Assembly (NCBI GenBank): GCA_964416385.1
Contig: CAYQDW010000013.1
Span: 1 to 46,139, forward strand
DNA from: JAUHWL01 sp964416385
GTDB taxonomy: Bacteria; Bacteroidota; Bacteroidia; Flavobacteriales; Schleiferiaceae
DNA: 46,139 bases
Direction of reading: 5' to 3'
Part shown: in pieces, positions 22,679 to 31,866 of the stretch
Layout of the letters: each line of letters begins with the position of its first letter
Numbering within the stretch: the first letter of the stretch is position 1
The notes under the pieces: model-generated
The model's database searches: none
Told to the model about the DNA's origin: nothing
What the model saw: only the letters and a program-made list of their open reading frames with translations
Made by a program: the position numbers and the translations under genes

Positions 22679-24964
22679 ATGGCCAAGCAAGTACAGGCTA
22701 ACGACTTTAGAAAATTGGTAAAATGGTTTTGGTTGATATTGCTGGCCATTCCAACAAGTATTATCCTCATTTTTTTGCTCACTTGGGCAGAAGTATTTGG
22801 GGCGCTGCCATCAGTAGAGGATATCGCCAATCCACCAACAAAGCTGGCCTCGCAAATCATAAGTAGCGATGGTGTAGACATTGGTAAGTTTTTTCATGAA
22901 AACAGAACAAACGCCTCATATACAGATCTTTCACAAGATTTGGTTAACGCGTTAATCTCTACAGAAGATGAGCGCTTTTACAACCATTCAGGGGTAGATT
23001 TTAGGGGGGTGGCTCGTGCACTCTATGGTATGGGTAGAAAGGGCGGTGCAAGCACCATTACCCAACAATTAGCTAAAATGCAGTTTACAGGGGGGTCGCG
23101 TAATATACTTGAGCGACTGATCCAGAAAGTTAAAGAATACATTATTGCCGTACAGCTAGAGCGCCAATACACCAAAGAAGAAATAATTGCTGCGTACTTT
23201 AATCAGTTTGATTTTTTGTACCAAGGAGTTGGAATAGAGTCTGCCGCTAAAATTTACTTTAACCGAACACCAGATAGTTTGCAGTTGCACCAAAGTGCAC
23301 TCTTGGTTGGGATGTGTAAAAATCCATCCTATTTTAATCCTAGAAAAGCGCAAGAACGCACATTAGGAAGACGCAATCAGGTGTTTTTGCAAATGAAGAA
23401 AAATGGCTTTCTAACGCAAGAACAGGTAGATTCTCTTAGTCAGCTGCCTATAGATTTAACTTTCACGCCACAAGGTCATGACCAAGGTTTGGCGCCTTAC
23501 TTCAGAGAATATTTAAGGGCTTACATGAAAGATTGGCTCGCTGCCTACAAAGAACGCACAGGGGTAGAATTGAACTTGTATACTGATGGCTTAAAAATTT
23601 ACACAACCATAGATTCACGCATGCAGCAATATGCAGAAGAGGCTATGGTAGCGCATATGTCTAATCTACAACGTGCCTTTTTTAAAGAACAAAAAGGAAG
23701 AAAATATGCGCCATTTTATTTTACATCTAATGCAGAGCAAGAGGTAGACAAAATCTTAACGCGCGCCATGAAGTTAACGCAGCGCTACCGAAATCTTAAA
23801 AAACAAAAGAAATCAGAAGCTGAAATACGTACCGTGTTTAATACACCAGTAGAGATGACAGTTTTTAGCTGGAAAGGGGATAAGGATACCGTGATGAGCC
23901 CGCTGGACAGCATTCGTTACTACAAACATTTTTATCAAGCAGGTATTTTGAGCGTAGAGCCTCAAACGGGTTTTGTGAAGGCCTGGGTAGGTGGCATTGA
24001 TTTTCGCTATTTTAAATATGACCACGTAAAGCAAGGTAAGAGGCAAGTAGGCTCTACCTTTAAGCCCTTTGTTTATGCTACAGCAATTACGCAGAAAAAG
24101 TACTCGCCTTGTATGCAAGTGCCAAATGTGCCTACATGCATAGAAAAAGGCATGTTTGATTTGTTAGAAGACTGGTGCCCAAAGAATTCGGATAATAAGT
24201 ATGGCGGTATGCTAACCCTCAAAAAAGGTTTGGCCTCTAGTACCAACACGGTAACCGCCTATCTAATGAAACAAATAGGTCCAGGCCCAGTCATAGAATT
24301 AGCTAGAAAAATGGGGGTTAAGAGTGAAATACCCATGCAGCCGTCAATTGCATTAGGTAGTGTTGACCTTAGTATTTATGAAATGGTAGGTAGCTATACC
24401 ACTTTTGCAAACAAGGGTATTTACACAGAACCAATCATGATTACCCGTATTGAAGATAAAAATGGGGTGGTTTTAGATGAGTTTATTCCCCAAACAAACG
24501 AAGTGATGGGCGAAAAAGAAGCCTATGTAATTGTAAACCTGTTAGAAGGTGTAACCCAAGGCGGTACAGGTGCGCGTTTGCGTACTAAAAACGCATATTA
24601 TAACAAAGATTATCCCGTTACAGGTCACCCTTGGGGTTTTGAAAACCCGATAGCAGGAAAAACAGGAACCACGCAGAATCAAAGTGACGGGTGGTTTATG
24701 GGGATGGTGCCAAACCTAATAACTGGCGTTTGGGGCGGTTGCGAAGATCGTTCTGCGCATTTTAGAACCACCAATTATGGCCAAGGCGCAACAGTAGCCT
24801 TGCCTATCTGGGCGCTTTTTATGCAAAAGTGCTACGCAGACCCACGATTAAAAATTAGCAAAGCTGCTTTTGAACGGCCAGAAGGAGACTTGGGTATTGA
24901 ACTCGATTGTGCCAAGTACAAAACTGAACAGTCAGAGATTGAATCTTTAGAAGATGAGTTTTAG
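22679..24964 (+). CDS. Penicillin-binding protein 1A (bifunctional class A PBP)
   Basis: This 761-residue protein has one N-terminal membrane anchor (about 17-36). The GT51 transglycosylase domain has catalytic Glu96 in EDERFYNHSGVDFRG and the motif GASTITQQLAK. The transpeptidase domain has the Ser459 nucleophile in STFK, SSTN, and KTGT at Lys661. It polymerises and crosslinks peptidoglycan at the inner membrane and periplasm. The C-terminus ends in an acidic tail. It is the last gene of the ricT-gldH operon; no terminator is obvious behind it. Confidence 0.96.
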   Translation: MAKQVQANDFRKLVKWFWLILLAIPTSIILIFLLTWAEVFGALPSVEDIANPPTKLASQIISSDGVDIGKFFHENRTNASYTDLSQDLVNALISTEDERFYNHSGVDFRGVARALYGMGRKGGASTITQQLAKMQFTGGSRNILERLIQKVKEYIIAVQLERQYTKEEIIAAYFNQFDFLYQGVGIESAAKIYFNRTPDSLQLHQSALLVGMCKNPSYFNPRKAQERTLGRRNQVFLQMKKNGFLTQEQVDSLSQLPIDLTFTPQGHDQGLAPYFREYLRAYMKDWLAAYKERTGVELNLYTDGLKIYTTIDSRMQQYAEEAMVAHMSNLQRAFFKEQKGRKYAPFYFTSNAEQEVDKILTRAMKLTQRYRNLKKQKKSEAEIRTVFNTPVEMTVFSWKGDKDTVMSPLDSIRYYKHFYQAGILSVEPQTGFVKAWVGGIDFRYFKYDHVKQGKRQVGSTFKPFVYATAITQKKYSPCMQVPNVPTCIEKGMFDLLEDWCPKNSDNKYGGMLTLKKGLASSTNTVTAYLMKQIGPGPVIELARKMGVKSEIPMQPSIALGSVDLSIYEMVGSYTTFANKGIYTEPIMITRIEDKNGVVLDEFIPQTNEVMGEKEAYVIVNLLEGVTQGGTGARLRTKNAYYNKDYPVTGHPWGFENPIAGKTGTTQNQSDGWFMGMVPNLITGVWGGCEDRSAHFRTTNYGQGATVALPIWALFMQKCYADPRLKISKAAFERPEGDLGIELDCAKYKTEQSEIESLEDEF

Positions 24965-25018
24965 CGGGAACTAAACGGGTGCTAACCCCTATCTTAGCAG
25001 CACAATCCAATTTACATC

Positions 25019-25720
25019 ATGATACAAAAAGTTGTGGCTAATGCACAGGCAGCTGTGGCAGGATTACAAGACGGCATGACCGTTATGTTTGGTGGCTTCG
25101 GCCTATGTGGCATTCCTGAAAATGCTATTTGGGCCATCCGCGAAGCCGGTATTAAAGATTTAACATGCATCAGTAATAATGCTGGTGTAGATGGTTTTGG
25201 CTTAGGCTTCTTGCTAGAAACCAAACAAATCAAAAAAATGATCAGCAGCTATGTTGGCGAGAATGATGAATTTGAACGGCAAATGTTGAGTGGTGAATTA
25301 GATGTAGAGCTTATTCCACAAGGCACATTGGCAGAAAGGTGCCGTGCTGCTGGTGCCGGCATACCTGCCTTTTACACGCCAGCGGGTTACGGTACCGAGG
25401 TTGCTATAGGCAAAGAGGTACGTTGGTTTAATAACAAACCACACATTTTAGAACACGCGTTTAATGCCGAATTTGCTTTTGTGAAAGCTTGGAAAGGAGA
25501 CGAAGCTGGAAATTTAATCTTCAAGGGTACAGCGCGCAACTTTAACCCCATGATGGCTATGGCTGGAAAAATAACCGTTGCCGAGGTGGAAGAGTTGGTT
25601 CCGGCAGGAGAACTAGACCCGAATGAGATTCATACCCCTGGCATTTTTGTACAACGCATTTTTAAAGGTGAGAAATTTGAAAAGCGCATTGAGCAGCGAA
25701 CTGTACGTGCACGTGTTTAA
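25019..25720 (+). CDS. scoA: 3-oxoacid CoA-transferase subunit A
   Basis: This 233-residue protein has the CoA-transferase family I alpha-subunit motif GGFGLCGIPE (25-34), ISNNAGVDGFGLG and a C-terminal HTPGIFVQRIF. With the beta subunit at 25901 it should transfer CoA between succinyl-CoA and acetoacetate (SCOT), linking ketone-body or polyhydroxybutyrate and amino-acid catabolism to acetyl-CoA. The two subunits are separated by 180 bp, unusual for a pair that is normally adjacent. Substrate specificity is inferred from the family. Confidence 0.93.
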   Translation: MIQKVVANAQAAVAGLQDGMTVMFGGFGLCGIPENAIWAIREAGIKDLTCISNNAGVDGFGLGFLLETKQIKKMISSYVGENDEFERQMLSGELDVELIPQGTLAERCRAAGAGIPAFYTPAGYGTEVAIGKEVRWFNNKPHILEHAFNAEFAFVKAWKGDEAGNLIFKGTARNFNPMMAMAGKITVAEVEELVPAGELDPNEIHTPGIFVQRIFKGEKFEKRIEQRTVRARV

Positions 25721-25900
25721 GTCTTTACGCGTTCTAAATATTAATAGAGACAAACCAGCGAAGGCAACACACACAACTAAAATGCTTAGATAGATAGCAA
25801 ACAAAGTCAGAAACCAAGAAGGTAAGAACAATTTCATTGAACTTCCCAGTAAACAAACACTTCAATACCTAAACACCCTAACACTTAAAAACCCCAACAT

Positions 25901-26566
25901 ATGAGTCTAGACAAAAACGGCATCGCAAAACGCATCGCAAAAGAAATGAAAGATGGCTGGTATGTTAACCTGGGCATCGGTATACCAACACTGGTTGCAA
26001 ATCATATTCCCAAAGGCATATCTGTAGAATTTCAAAGTGAAAACGGCATATTGGGTATGGGCCCATTTCCTTGGGAAGGTGAAGAAGATGCAGATTTAAT
26101 AAACGCGGGCAAGCAAACCATCACGGCTTTGCCGGGAGCCGTATTTTTTGATAGCGCTACCAGCTTTGCCATGATTAGGGGTAAGCATGTACAAATGACG
26201 GTTCTTGGCGCTATGGAGGTTGCCGAAAATGGCGACATCGCCAATTGGAAAATACCCGGTAAGATGGTAAAGGGTATGGGCGGGGCTATGGATCTTGTTG
26301 CTAGTGCAGAAAATATCATCGTAGCCATGACGCACACTGATAAATACGGTAAGAGTAAGCTTCTAAAGAACTGCACATTGCCAATTACAGGCGTGCGCTG
26401 CGTGAAAAAAATTGTAACTGATTTAGCCGTTTTAGATGTTGACCCGCAGGGTAATGGATTCATTTTACGAGAACTCGCGCCAGGTATAACGGTGGATGAA
26501 GTAAAGGCTAAAACAGAAGGGACTTTACATATTGACGAGAATGTGCAAGAGATGAAGCTGGATTAA
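25901..26566 (+). CDS. scoB: 3-oxoacid CoA-transferase subunit B
   Basis: This 221-residue beta subunit has the N-terminal GIGIPTLVAN motif and the active-site QSENGILG, with catalytic Glu47 that forms the glutamyl-CoA thioester. It also has GAMEVAENGDIANW and a GMGGAMDLV loop. It works with subunit A at 25019. It has an ATG start, and the length is normal for ScoB. No terminator is evident in the 394-bp gap that follows. Confidence 0.94.
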   Translation: MSLDKNGIAKRIAKEMKDGWYVNLGIGIPTLVANHIPKGISVEFQSENGILGMGPFPWEGEEDADLINAGKQTITALPGAVFFDSATSFAMIRGKHVQMTVLGAMEVAENGDIANWKIPGKMVKGMGGAMDLVASAENIIVAMTHTDKYGKSKLLKNCTLPITGVRCVKKIVTDLAVLDVDPQGNGFILRELAPGITVDEVKAKTEGTLHIDENVQEMKLD

Positions 26567-26960
26567 ACGCGGATTTCGCCCAAAGCTTTGATTTTTTGAT
26601 ATTCATAAGTTTATAGATACCAGGCGATCAGCCTTCAACCTCGTATTTGGGTTTACTGATTTCTGCTTAAAAATACCCACAACCCTATTTATTAGCACTA
26701 CGGCTATCTGCGATAAAATCTGTCGCCATTCATAAACCTAAAATTTGGTTACCGTTGAGGTAAATCCTCCTATAAACTAAAAAGGTGTTTTTTATTAGAT
26801 AAGAAAGCTAATATGTGGATTGTTATTCGCCTTACAATTTGAGATAACCAATTAAAAAAGCGTTGCAGAAAAAGTAGCACCATAGGTACAGCCTCACTCA
26901 AGTTAGGAATTTGAACGATATCACCTTTGCGTACCTTTAATGAATTAATATTGCAGGCCT
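26567..26960. other. Non-coding interval with one promoter candidate
   Basis: These 394 bp between scoB and the GT-C genes contain no open frame with coding character that I can support and no strong hairpin. The only recognisable signal is the promoter-like pair near its right end. The rest is unassigned. Confidence 0.5.
26910..26939 (+). promoter_or_regulatory. Candidate promoter for the GT-C gene cluster
   Basis: TTTG (26910-26913), an 18-bp spacer and TACCTTTA (26932-26939) match the Bacteroidota -33/-7 pattern with one mismatch in the -7 box. The ATG of the first GT-C gene lies 21 nt downstream. Confidence 0.4.
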
Positions 26961-28517
26961 ATGTCGCAAAAGGCACTTCACAAACCAACAATAAGAGCAA
27001 TCGCATTTACGGCCTTTGCAATTGGCCTTTTCTTATTGCTTAACCTGAAAGATTTTCTGCATTTGCGTCCGCAAAGTATTCATCAATGGCGGCAAACGGT
27101 TTGCTTAAATATCACCCTTAATTATGCAGAGCAGAATAATGGTTTTTTACAAACAGAAACCAATCTACTCAATGCAGACCAAGAAACTACGGGTATTGCT
27201 ATGGGCGAATTCCCCCTGTTTTATTATTTAATGGGCAAGGCGTGGCAAGTAATTGGGCCAAGCGAATTTCTCTACAGAGCCACAACACTTTTACTTTTCA
27301 TATTGGCACTTTTTGCCATCTATAAGGCTCTTTATAGAGAAACTGAAAACTTTATGAGTTCAGCTTTTTTGTCGTTGATTTTCATTGTATTGCCCGTAAC
27401 CGCTTATTACTCTGTAAGTTTCTTAATGGATGGCGTTGCCTTGAGCACATTAATATTGGGTTGGTATTGTTTTTATCGGGCATATAAAGACAGGGCAGTT
27501 ATCTGGTACATCTTGTTTTTTGTCTTGTTTACGCTCACCGGATTATTTAAAGTTACCCTTCTAATAAGTGTTATTGCCTTGTTAGTGGTCTCTATATCAA
27601 GCTGGCTATTTCCACAATTAATACAGATTAAAAATAAACATTGGGTAGTGCCAACCATTGTACTGCTTATGGTTGCCATAACTTTTAACATTTTGTGGTA
27701 TGCGTATGCAATCAGCTATAATAATCAGCACGGGGGTTGGATTACAGAAAATGGTATTTATCCCATTTGGGAATTAACACAAGAAAAGTGGGCCATAGTA
27801 TTTGATTGGGTCAAGAGCTACTGGTACAAACAGTATGCACCACCTTGGTTTTACATTTTGTTTTTGTTTACCCTAATTTCATTTTTAAAGGCAAAAGCTA
27901 AGATTAAAGAATACAGATTTTTGGCTGTATTAACATTGGTAACTTTTATGGGAACGCTAACCTACGTGCTTTTGTGGATTCAGGTGTTTGATCATCACGA
28001 TTACTACGTATTTGCCATATATCCGCTTTTCTTCGGATTAGTACTATTGGGGTTTGTCTCAACTTGGCAATCGCTAACGCAAATAGGTCAACGCGTTTTT
28101 ACCGCTTTTCTTGGCGGCATACTTTTGATTTCTGCGGTTTACACGGGCAAGCAACTCCACTTTCGGCTAAATGGTTGGCCTAATGGAAATGGACAAAATG
28201 AATTTCAGGCCTATTTTGATATTACACCCTACTTACGCAACAAAATTGGCATTGACCGTACAGAAAAAATAGTAACCTATCCAGACCAGAGTGTATGCAT
28301 CTCGCTATATCTCGCAGATCAAAAGGGCTGGCAAATGAATGCTGAACAAGACACAAGTTTCTTGAATAGCAAAATTGAAAAAGGCGCTAGTTACGTCTTG
28401 GTAAACGATTCCTCGTTTTATAAAATCCAAGGAATAGAAGATATTGGCCTAAAACAAATTGGTCGACATAAAGGCATTGATGTATTGAAAGTTCAAAAAA
28501 CGCAAGATGCATTTTAA
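26961..28517 (+). CDS. GT-C-like polytopic membrane protein 1
   Basis: This 518-residue protein has about ten to eleven hydrophobic helices and a soluble C-terminal stretch of about 120 residues. After the first helix lies RPQSIHQWRQT, and the segment AMGEFPLFYYLMGK resembles the first periplasmic loop of GT39/ArnT-type glycosyltransferases. Such enzymes use polyprenyl-phosphate sugars on the periplasmic face. I recognise no specific family name, so substrate and acceptor are unknown. It is the first of three consecutive polytopic genes of this style. Confidence 0.78.
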   Translation: MSQKALHKPTIRAIAFTAFAIGLFLLLNLKDFLHLRPQSIHQWRQTVCLNITLNYAEQNNGFLQTETNLLNADQETTGIAMGEFPLFYYLMGKAWQVIGPSEFLYRATTLLLFILALFAIYKALYRETENFMSSAFLSLIFIVLPVTAYYSVSFLMDGVALSTLILGWYCFYRAYKDRAVIWYILFFVLFTLTGLFKVTLLISVIALLVVSISSWLFPQLIQIKNKHWVVPTIVLLMVAITFNILWYAYAISYNNQHGGWITENGIYPIWELTQEKWAIVFDWVKSYWYKQYAPPWFYILFLFTLISFLKAKAKIKEYRFLAVLTLVTFMGTLTYVLLWIQVFDHHDYYVFAIYPLFFGLVLLGFVSTWQSLTQIGQRVFTAFLGGILLISAVYTGKQLHFRLNGWPNGNGQNEFQAYFDITPYLRNKIGIDRTEKIVTYPDQSVCISLYLADQKGWQMNAEQDTSFLNSKIEKGASYVLVNDSSFYKIQGIEDIGLKQIGRHKGIDVLKVQKTQDAF

Positions 28518-28572
28518 CCCCCGCAAAGTTTTGCCAACAACCAATAGAATCGATTTAACCTTGGCCTAATAC

Positions 28573-29916
28573 ATGTACAAAACAAAGTTTAATTGGAAGT
28601 ACTTCATTGGTCTGCAGCTTTTGGCAATGGCCTTTTTGTTTTATATAAAGCCGTGGCAGCAACCCAATGATGAGGGTTTAATTCATTGGGATATATCCCT
28701 CTATTATACCTATTTGCCAGCAACATTTATCTACCAAGATATAGCCATAAAAACACAATGGCCCGTTGATTTTGGTAAAATGCAAATGGGTTTTGATCGG
28801 CCATATAAAGACCGGGCGGTGGTCAAAATGAGTATGGGTATGGCCTATGTATACAGCCCATTCTTTTTTGTAGCGCATGCTTTGGCGTTGCTTCATCCAA
28901 ATATTATCGCCAATGGCTACAGTATGCCATATCAGGCCGCACTTGCTATTGAGGGTGTTTTTTGGGTTATAACTGGCGTATATTTTTTATTTCTCTTTTT
29001 AGCCCGTTTTGTTTCTGCAGCTTCTGCAGCTATAACTGCCACTATCATTTTTGTGAGCACCAATCTCTTCTACTATACATTTTGGCAAGGCGCAATGAGC
29101 CATGGTGCCTTATTTGCATTACTTGCCATAGTGCTCTGGCAAGGCGAGCATTATCTGGAAAAACAGCGTTTAAAACAGGCTTTGTTATTGGGCTTTCTTA
29201 CGGGGCTAATCATACTTATCCGGCCCATTATGGTTTTGCCGCTGCTGGCCTTGGTAGTTTTTTATGTTTACCGGCTACGCGGGAAGTTGATTTGGATACA
29301 CATACCGATAACATTGCTAATGGCAGGTATCGTTTGGGTACCACAATTGGTCTATTGGAAGTACACCACAAATCATTGGCTTTACTATAGCTATGGGGGA
29401 GAAGGTTTTTTCTTTAATGACCCTAAGATTGTTGAAGGGCTATTCAGTTTCCGTAAAGGGTGGCTAATTTATACACCTGTAATGCTTTTTTCAATTTTGG
29501 GATTTTGGCCATTAAAGCGGCAAAATAAGAAGTGGTTTTGGTTTATTGCACCGCTTCTTTTGGCTTATGTATATGTTATTTTTAGTTGGTGGTGCTGGTG
29601 GTATGGGGGCAGCTATGGTGCCCGCCCAATGATTGAGTTTTATCCTTTTTTAGCCCTACCATTAGCCTTTTTGATACAAGTCATACTGAAAAAACAGATG
29701 TGGATTCGCGCAGTTGTTTTTAGCTTTATCATGCTTTTTACTATGCATAATATGTTTGCGATTTCTCAGTATAAAACCAGCCTTTTGCATTGGGACAGTA
29801 TGACCTATAAAGCCTATCGCGCAATTTTTTTAAAAACTACATGGCCAGAGAATTATACAGATTATATAGATCCGCCAGACTATGAAGCGGCTAAAAAGGG
29901 CCATCGTGATCAATGA
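28573..29916 (+). CDS. GT-C-like polytopic membrane protein 2
   Basis: This 447-residue protein has about ten membrane helices. The first loop has acidic and aromatic residues (NDEGLIHWDISLYYTYLP) as in GT-C glycosyltransferases, and later GWLIYTPVM and WWCWWYGGSYGARPMIEFYP, which I recall from uncharacterised Bacteroidota membrane glycosyltransferases. The start is 55 nt after the previous stop. The end overlaps the next gene (ATGA at 29913-29916), so they are co-translated. Function is assigned only at fold level. Confidence 0.75.
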   Translation: MYKTKFNWKYFIGLQLLAMAFLFYIKPWQQPNDEGLIHWDISLYYTYLPATFIYQDIAIKTQWPVDFGKMQMGFDRPYKDRAVVKMSMGMAYVYSPFFFVAHALALLHPNIIANGYSMPYQAALAIEGVFWVITGVYFLFLFLARFVSAASAAITATIIFVSTNLFYYTFWQGAMSHGALFALLAIVLWQGEHYLEKQRLKQALLLGFLTGLIILIRPIMVLPLLALVVFYVYRLRGKLIWIHIPITLLMAGIVWVPQLVYWKYTTNHWLYYSYGGEGFFFNDPKIVEGLFSFRKGWLIYTPVMLFSILGFWPLKRQNKKWFWFIAPLLLAYVYVIFSWWCWWYGGSYGARPMIEFYPFLALPLAFLIQVILKKQMWIRAVVFSFIMLFTMHNMFAISQYKTSLLHWDSMTYKAYRAIFLKTTWPENYTDYIDPPDYEAAKKGHRDQ

Positions 29917-31727
29917 CAAATCGTAACATAGCCTTATTGACTGGCGCTGGGTGCACAGCGTTTTATTTGATAAACATTTATTTGAGTTCTGGTATATATG
30001 ACGCGAGTGATGGCCTGGCGCATTATGCAATAGCCCGCTATGCGCCCAAACATCCTGAACTTTTTTTAGATCATTGGGGCAAGCCGTTATTTACACTTAT
30101 AGCGGCACCTTTTACAGCCTTTGGGATAAAAGGCGTCATGGTGTTAAATACACTTCTTTACAGTATTACTTCGCTTTTGCTGGTTTTGCTTGGGCGCAAA
30201 TTGTCTTTGCGTTTTACGTGGGTGCTACCGCTCTTTCTGGCAGCAATACCTGTTTATTTTCAAGTGGTTATGAGTGGTTTAACCGAGGTGCTTTTTGCAG
30301 CTGTTTTGGTTGCGGGGCTCTTCGCCTTTGCTATAGAACGCTTTTGGCTTGCTGCACTCATCATAACCTGGTTGCCCTTTGCGCGCAGTGAAGCCTATTT
30401 TGTTGTGCCGCTCTTTGTGATGGCCTTTATCGCCAAGAGGCAATTTGTGCCCGTGCTTTTACTTGCCGTTGGTCCTTTGCTAATGAGTTTTGTTGGTTGG
30501 CTGGTTTTGGGCGATTTTTTGTGGATCATACACAACAACCCATATATCGGAGCAAAAGAAATTTACGGTAGCGGCAGCTTTTGGCATTTCACTTCGGCCT
30601 ATGAAAGCATTTCGGGTAAGGCCATTTTTTTCACGGCAACAGGTGGCATTATATTGGCATTTTGGCGATTGATAAGGGTGGGTCTTTCAACCAAAACAGT
30701 AATTTTAGTGCTGGCAGCGCTGATTGTACTAAGTGTGTTTTTTGGACATTCCTTTTTTTGGGCAAATGGCTTGTATGGTTCATTAGGACTGTTACGCGTA
30801 ATAGCAACGGTAGCGCCGCTATTTGCGCTTTTTAGCCTCTTCTTTATAAGTGCAATTGCAGAGCAATTAGTTAGGCCTAAAATGATGATTCCTGCGGTGC
30901 TACTTATGGCCGTTTTTTCTTTTGTTAATCTGCAGCGCAACCAAACATTTTTTTTAAAACCTGAAGGTTATGAGATAGCCGCTGCGGAAATGGGTGCTTG
31001 GTATCGCAAGTCGCCTTATGCTAATAATCCTAATGTATGGTTTATGTATCCTTTGGTTGGATATTTTTTAGACATAGATGATCGTGAGCCAATTAATTCT
31101 AGTCAATTGTGGAACTTGAACCGCCTGATGCCGAGTAACTCTATTAGAGAAAACGGATTGATTATCTGGGAGGCGCAACATGCACCCAGTGAAGGAAATA
31201 CCAGTAGAGAGGCATTGTTGGCAGATAAAAATTTACACCTTATTGAACGGTTTGAATGTTTAGATAAAAATGCCCAGCCAATTGCTTTTGAAGTTTTTGT
31301 AAAGAGCACTGCGCAGCAGGCCGACACTTTAGTTTTTGAGAATTTCGAAGCCAAAAGACCAATATTAGAAGGGCGCTTAAATCGCATTGGCGCTGACCAT
31401 ACGGGTAGGCGTTATTTTGATTTAATCACCATAACACGGTATACACCAGTGTATACATTTTGGAGGGTAGACAGCAATGTTTGGCGGGCCCCATACTATA
31501 AGTTTTGGTTTGTAGCAGAAGAAGAACTTGAGGTTTGGTTAACCACAGAATATGTTAATGGTTTAAAGGTAAATACGCGCTGGCGCGCTGGCGTGTTTTC
31601 ACTGCCAGAAATGGGCGATGATGTGGTGAGCACTTCTATTGGGTTGCGCAATCCAAAAAGCCAAGAGGCAGTAAAGGCTTATGAATGGGGTTTGGTAAAG
31701 ATAATTGAAAATGCAGGCACAGAATAA
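29913..31727 (+). CDS. GT-C-like polytopic membrane protein 3
   Basis: This 604-residue protein has about ten helices in the first 345 residues and then a soluble domain of about 260 residues. The first loop has YDASDGLAHYAIARY followed by LDHWGKPLFTL, a layout common in Bacteroidota GT-C-like proteins. The C-terminal soluble part (YTFWRVDSNVWRAPYYKFWF, then an aromatic, strand-rich stretch) is not recognised. It ends 16 nt from the convergent small gene at 31744. It probably belongs to the same glycan-modifying pathway as the two genes upstream. Confidence 0.73.
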   Translation: MTNRNIALLTGAGCTAFYLINIYLSSGIYDASDGLAHYAIARYAPKHPELFLDHWGKPLFTLIAAPFTAFGIKGVMVLNTLLYSITSLLLVLLGRKLSLRFTWVLPLFLAAIPVYFQVVMSGLTEVLFAAVLVAGLFAFAIERFWLAALIITWLPFARSEAYFVVPLFVMAFIAKRQFVPVLLLAVGPLLMSFVGWLVLGDFLWIIHNNPYIGAKEIYGSGSFWHFTSAYESISGKAIFFTATGGIILAFWRLIRVGLSTKTVILVLAALIVLSVFFGHSFFWANGLYGSLGLLRVIATVAPLFALFSLFFISAIAEQLVRPKMMIPAVLLMAVFSFVNLQRNQTFFLKPEGYEIAAAEMGAWYRKSPYANNPNVWFMYPLVGYFLDIDDREPINSSQLWNLNRLMPSNSIRENGLIIWEAQHAPSEGNTSREALLADKNLHLIERFECLDKNAQPIAFEVFVKSTAQQADTLVFENFEAKRPILEGRLNRIGADHTGRRYFDLITITRYTPVYTFWRVDSNVWRAPYYKFWFVAEEELEVWLTTEYVNGLKVNTRWRAGVFSLPEMGDDVVSTSIGLRNPKSQEAVKAYEWGLVKIIENAGTE

Positions 31728-31743
31728 AGTACTGGCTGTTTTG

Positions 31744-31866
31744 CTATTTAAATAGGGCTATACCGCCATAAAGAATGAAAAGCCAAACCAATCCTTTGAA
31801 TAAAAAGAACAAGAAGCCCGCTAACCCGAGCTTCTTGAACCATGATGTCGCTTTTTTCTTGTCCAT
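31744..31866 (-). CDS. 40-residue single-pass membrane protein
   Basis: This short frame reads MDKKKATSWFKKLGLAGFLF, then a strongly hydrophobic stretch ending YGGIALFK. It has a positively charged N-terminus and one membrane helix. Its ATG overlaps the stop of the upstream monooxygenase gene by one base (TAATG at 31864-31868), a classic coupled junction. I recall similar small Lys-rich, GLAGFLFF-type proteins in other Bacteroidota but cannot name a family. Function is unknown; it may be a membrane partner of the monooxygenase. Confidence 0.65.
   Translation of the reverse strand: MDKKKATSWFKKLGLAGFLFFLFKGLVWLFILYGGIALFK

Noticed and set aside
26567..26960. Small RNA or riboswitch in the gap before the GT-C genes
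   Set aside because: No strong stem, terminator or known aptamer motif could be seen; only a promoter candidate is supported.
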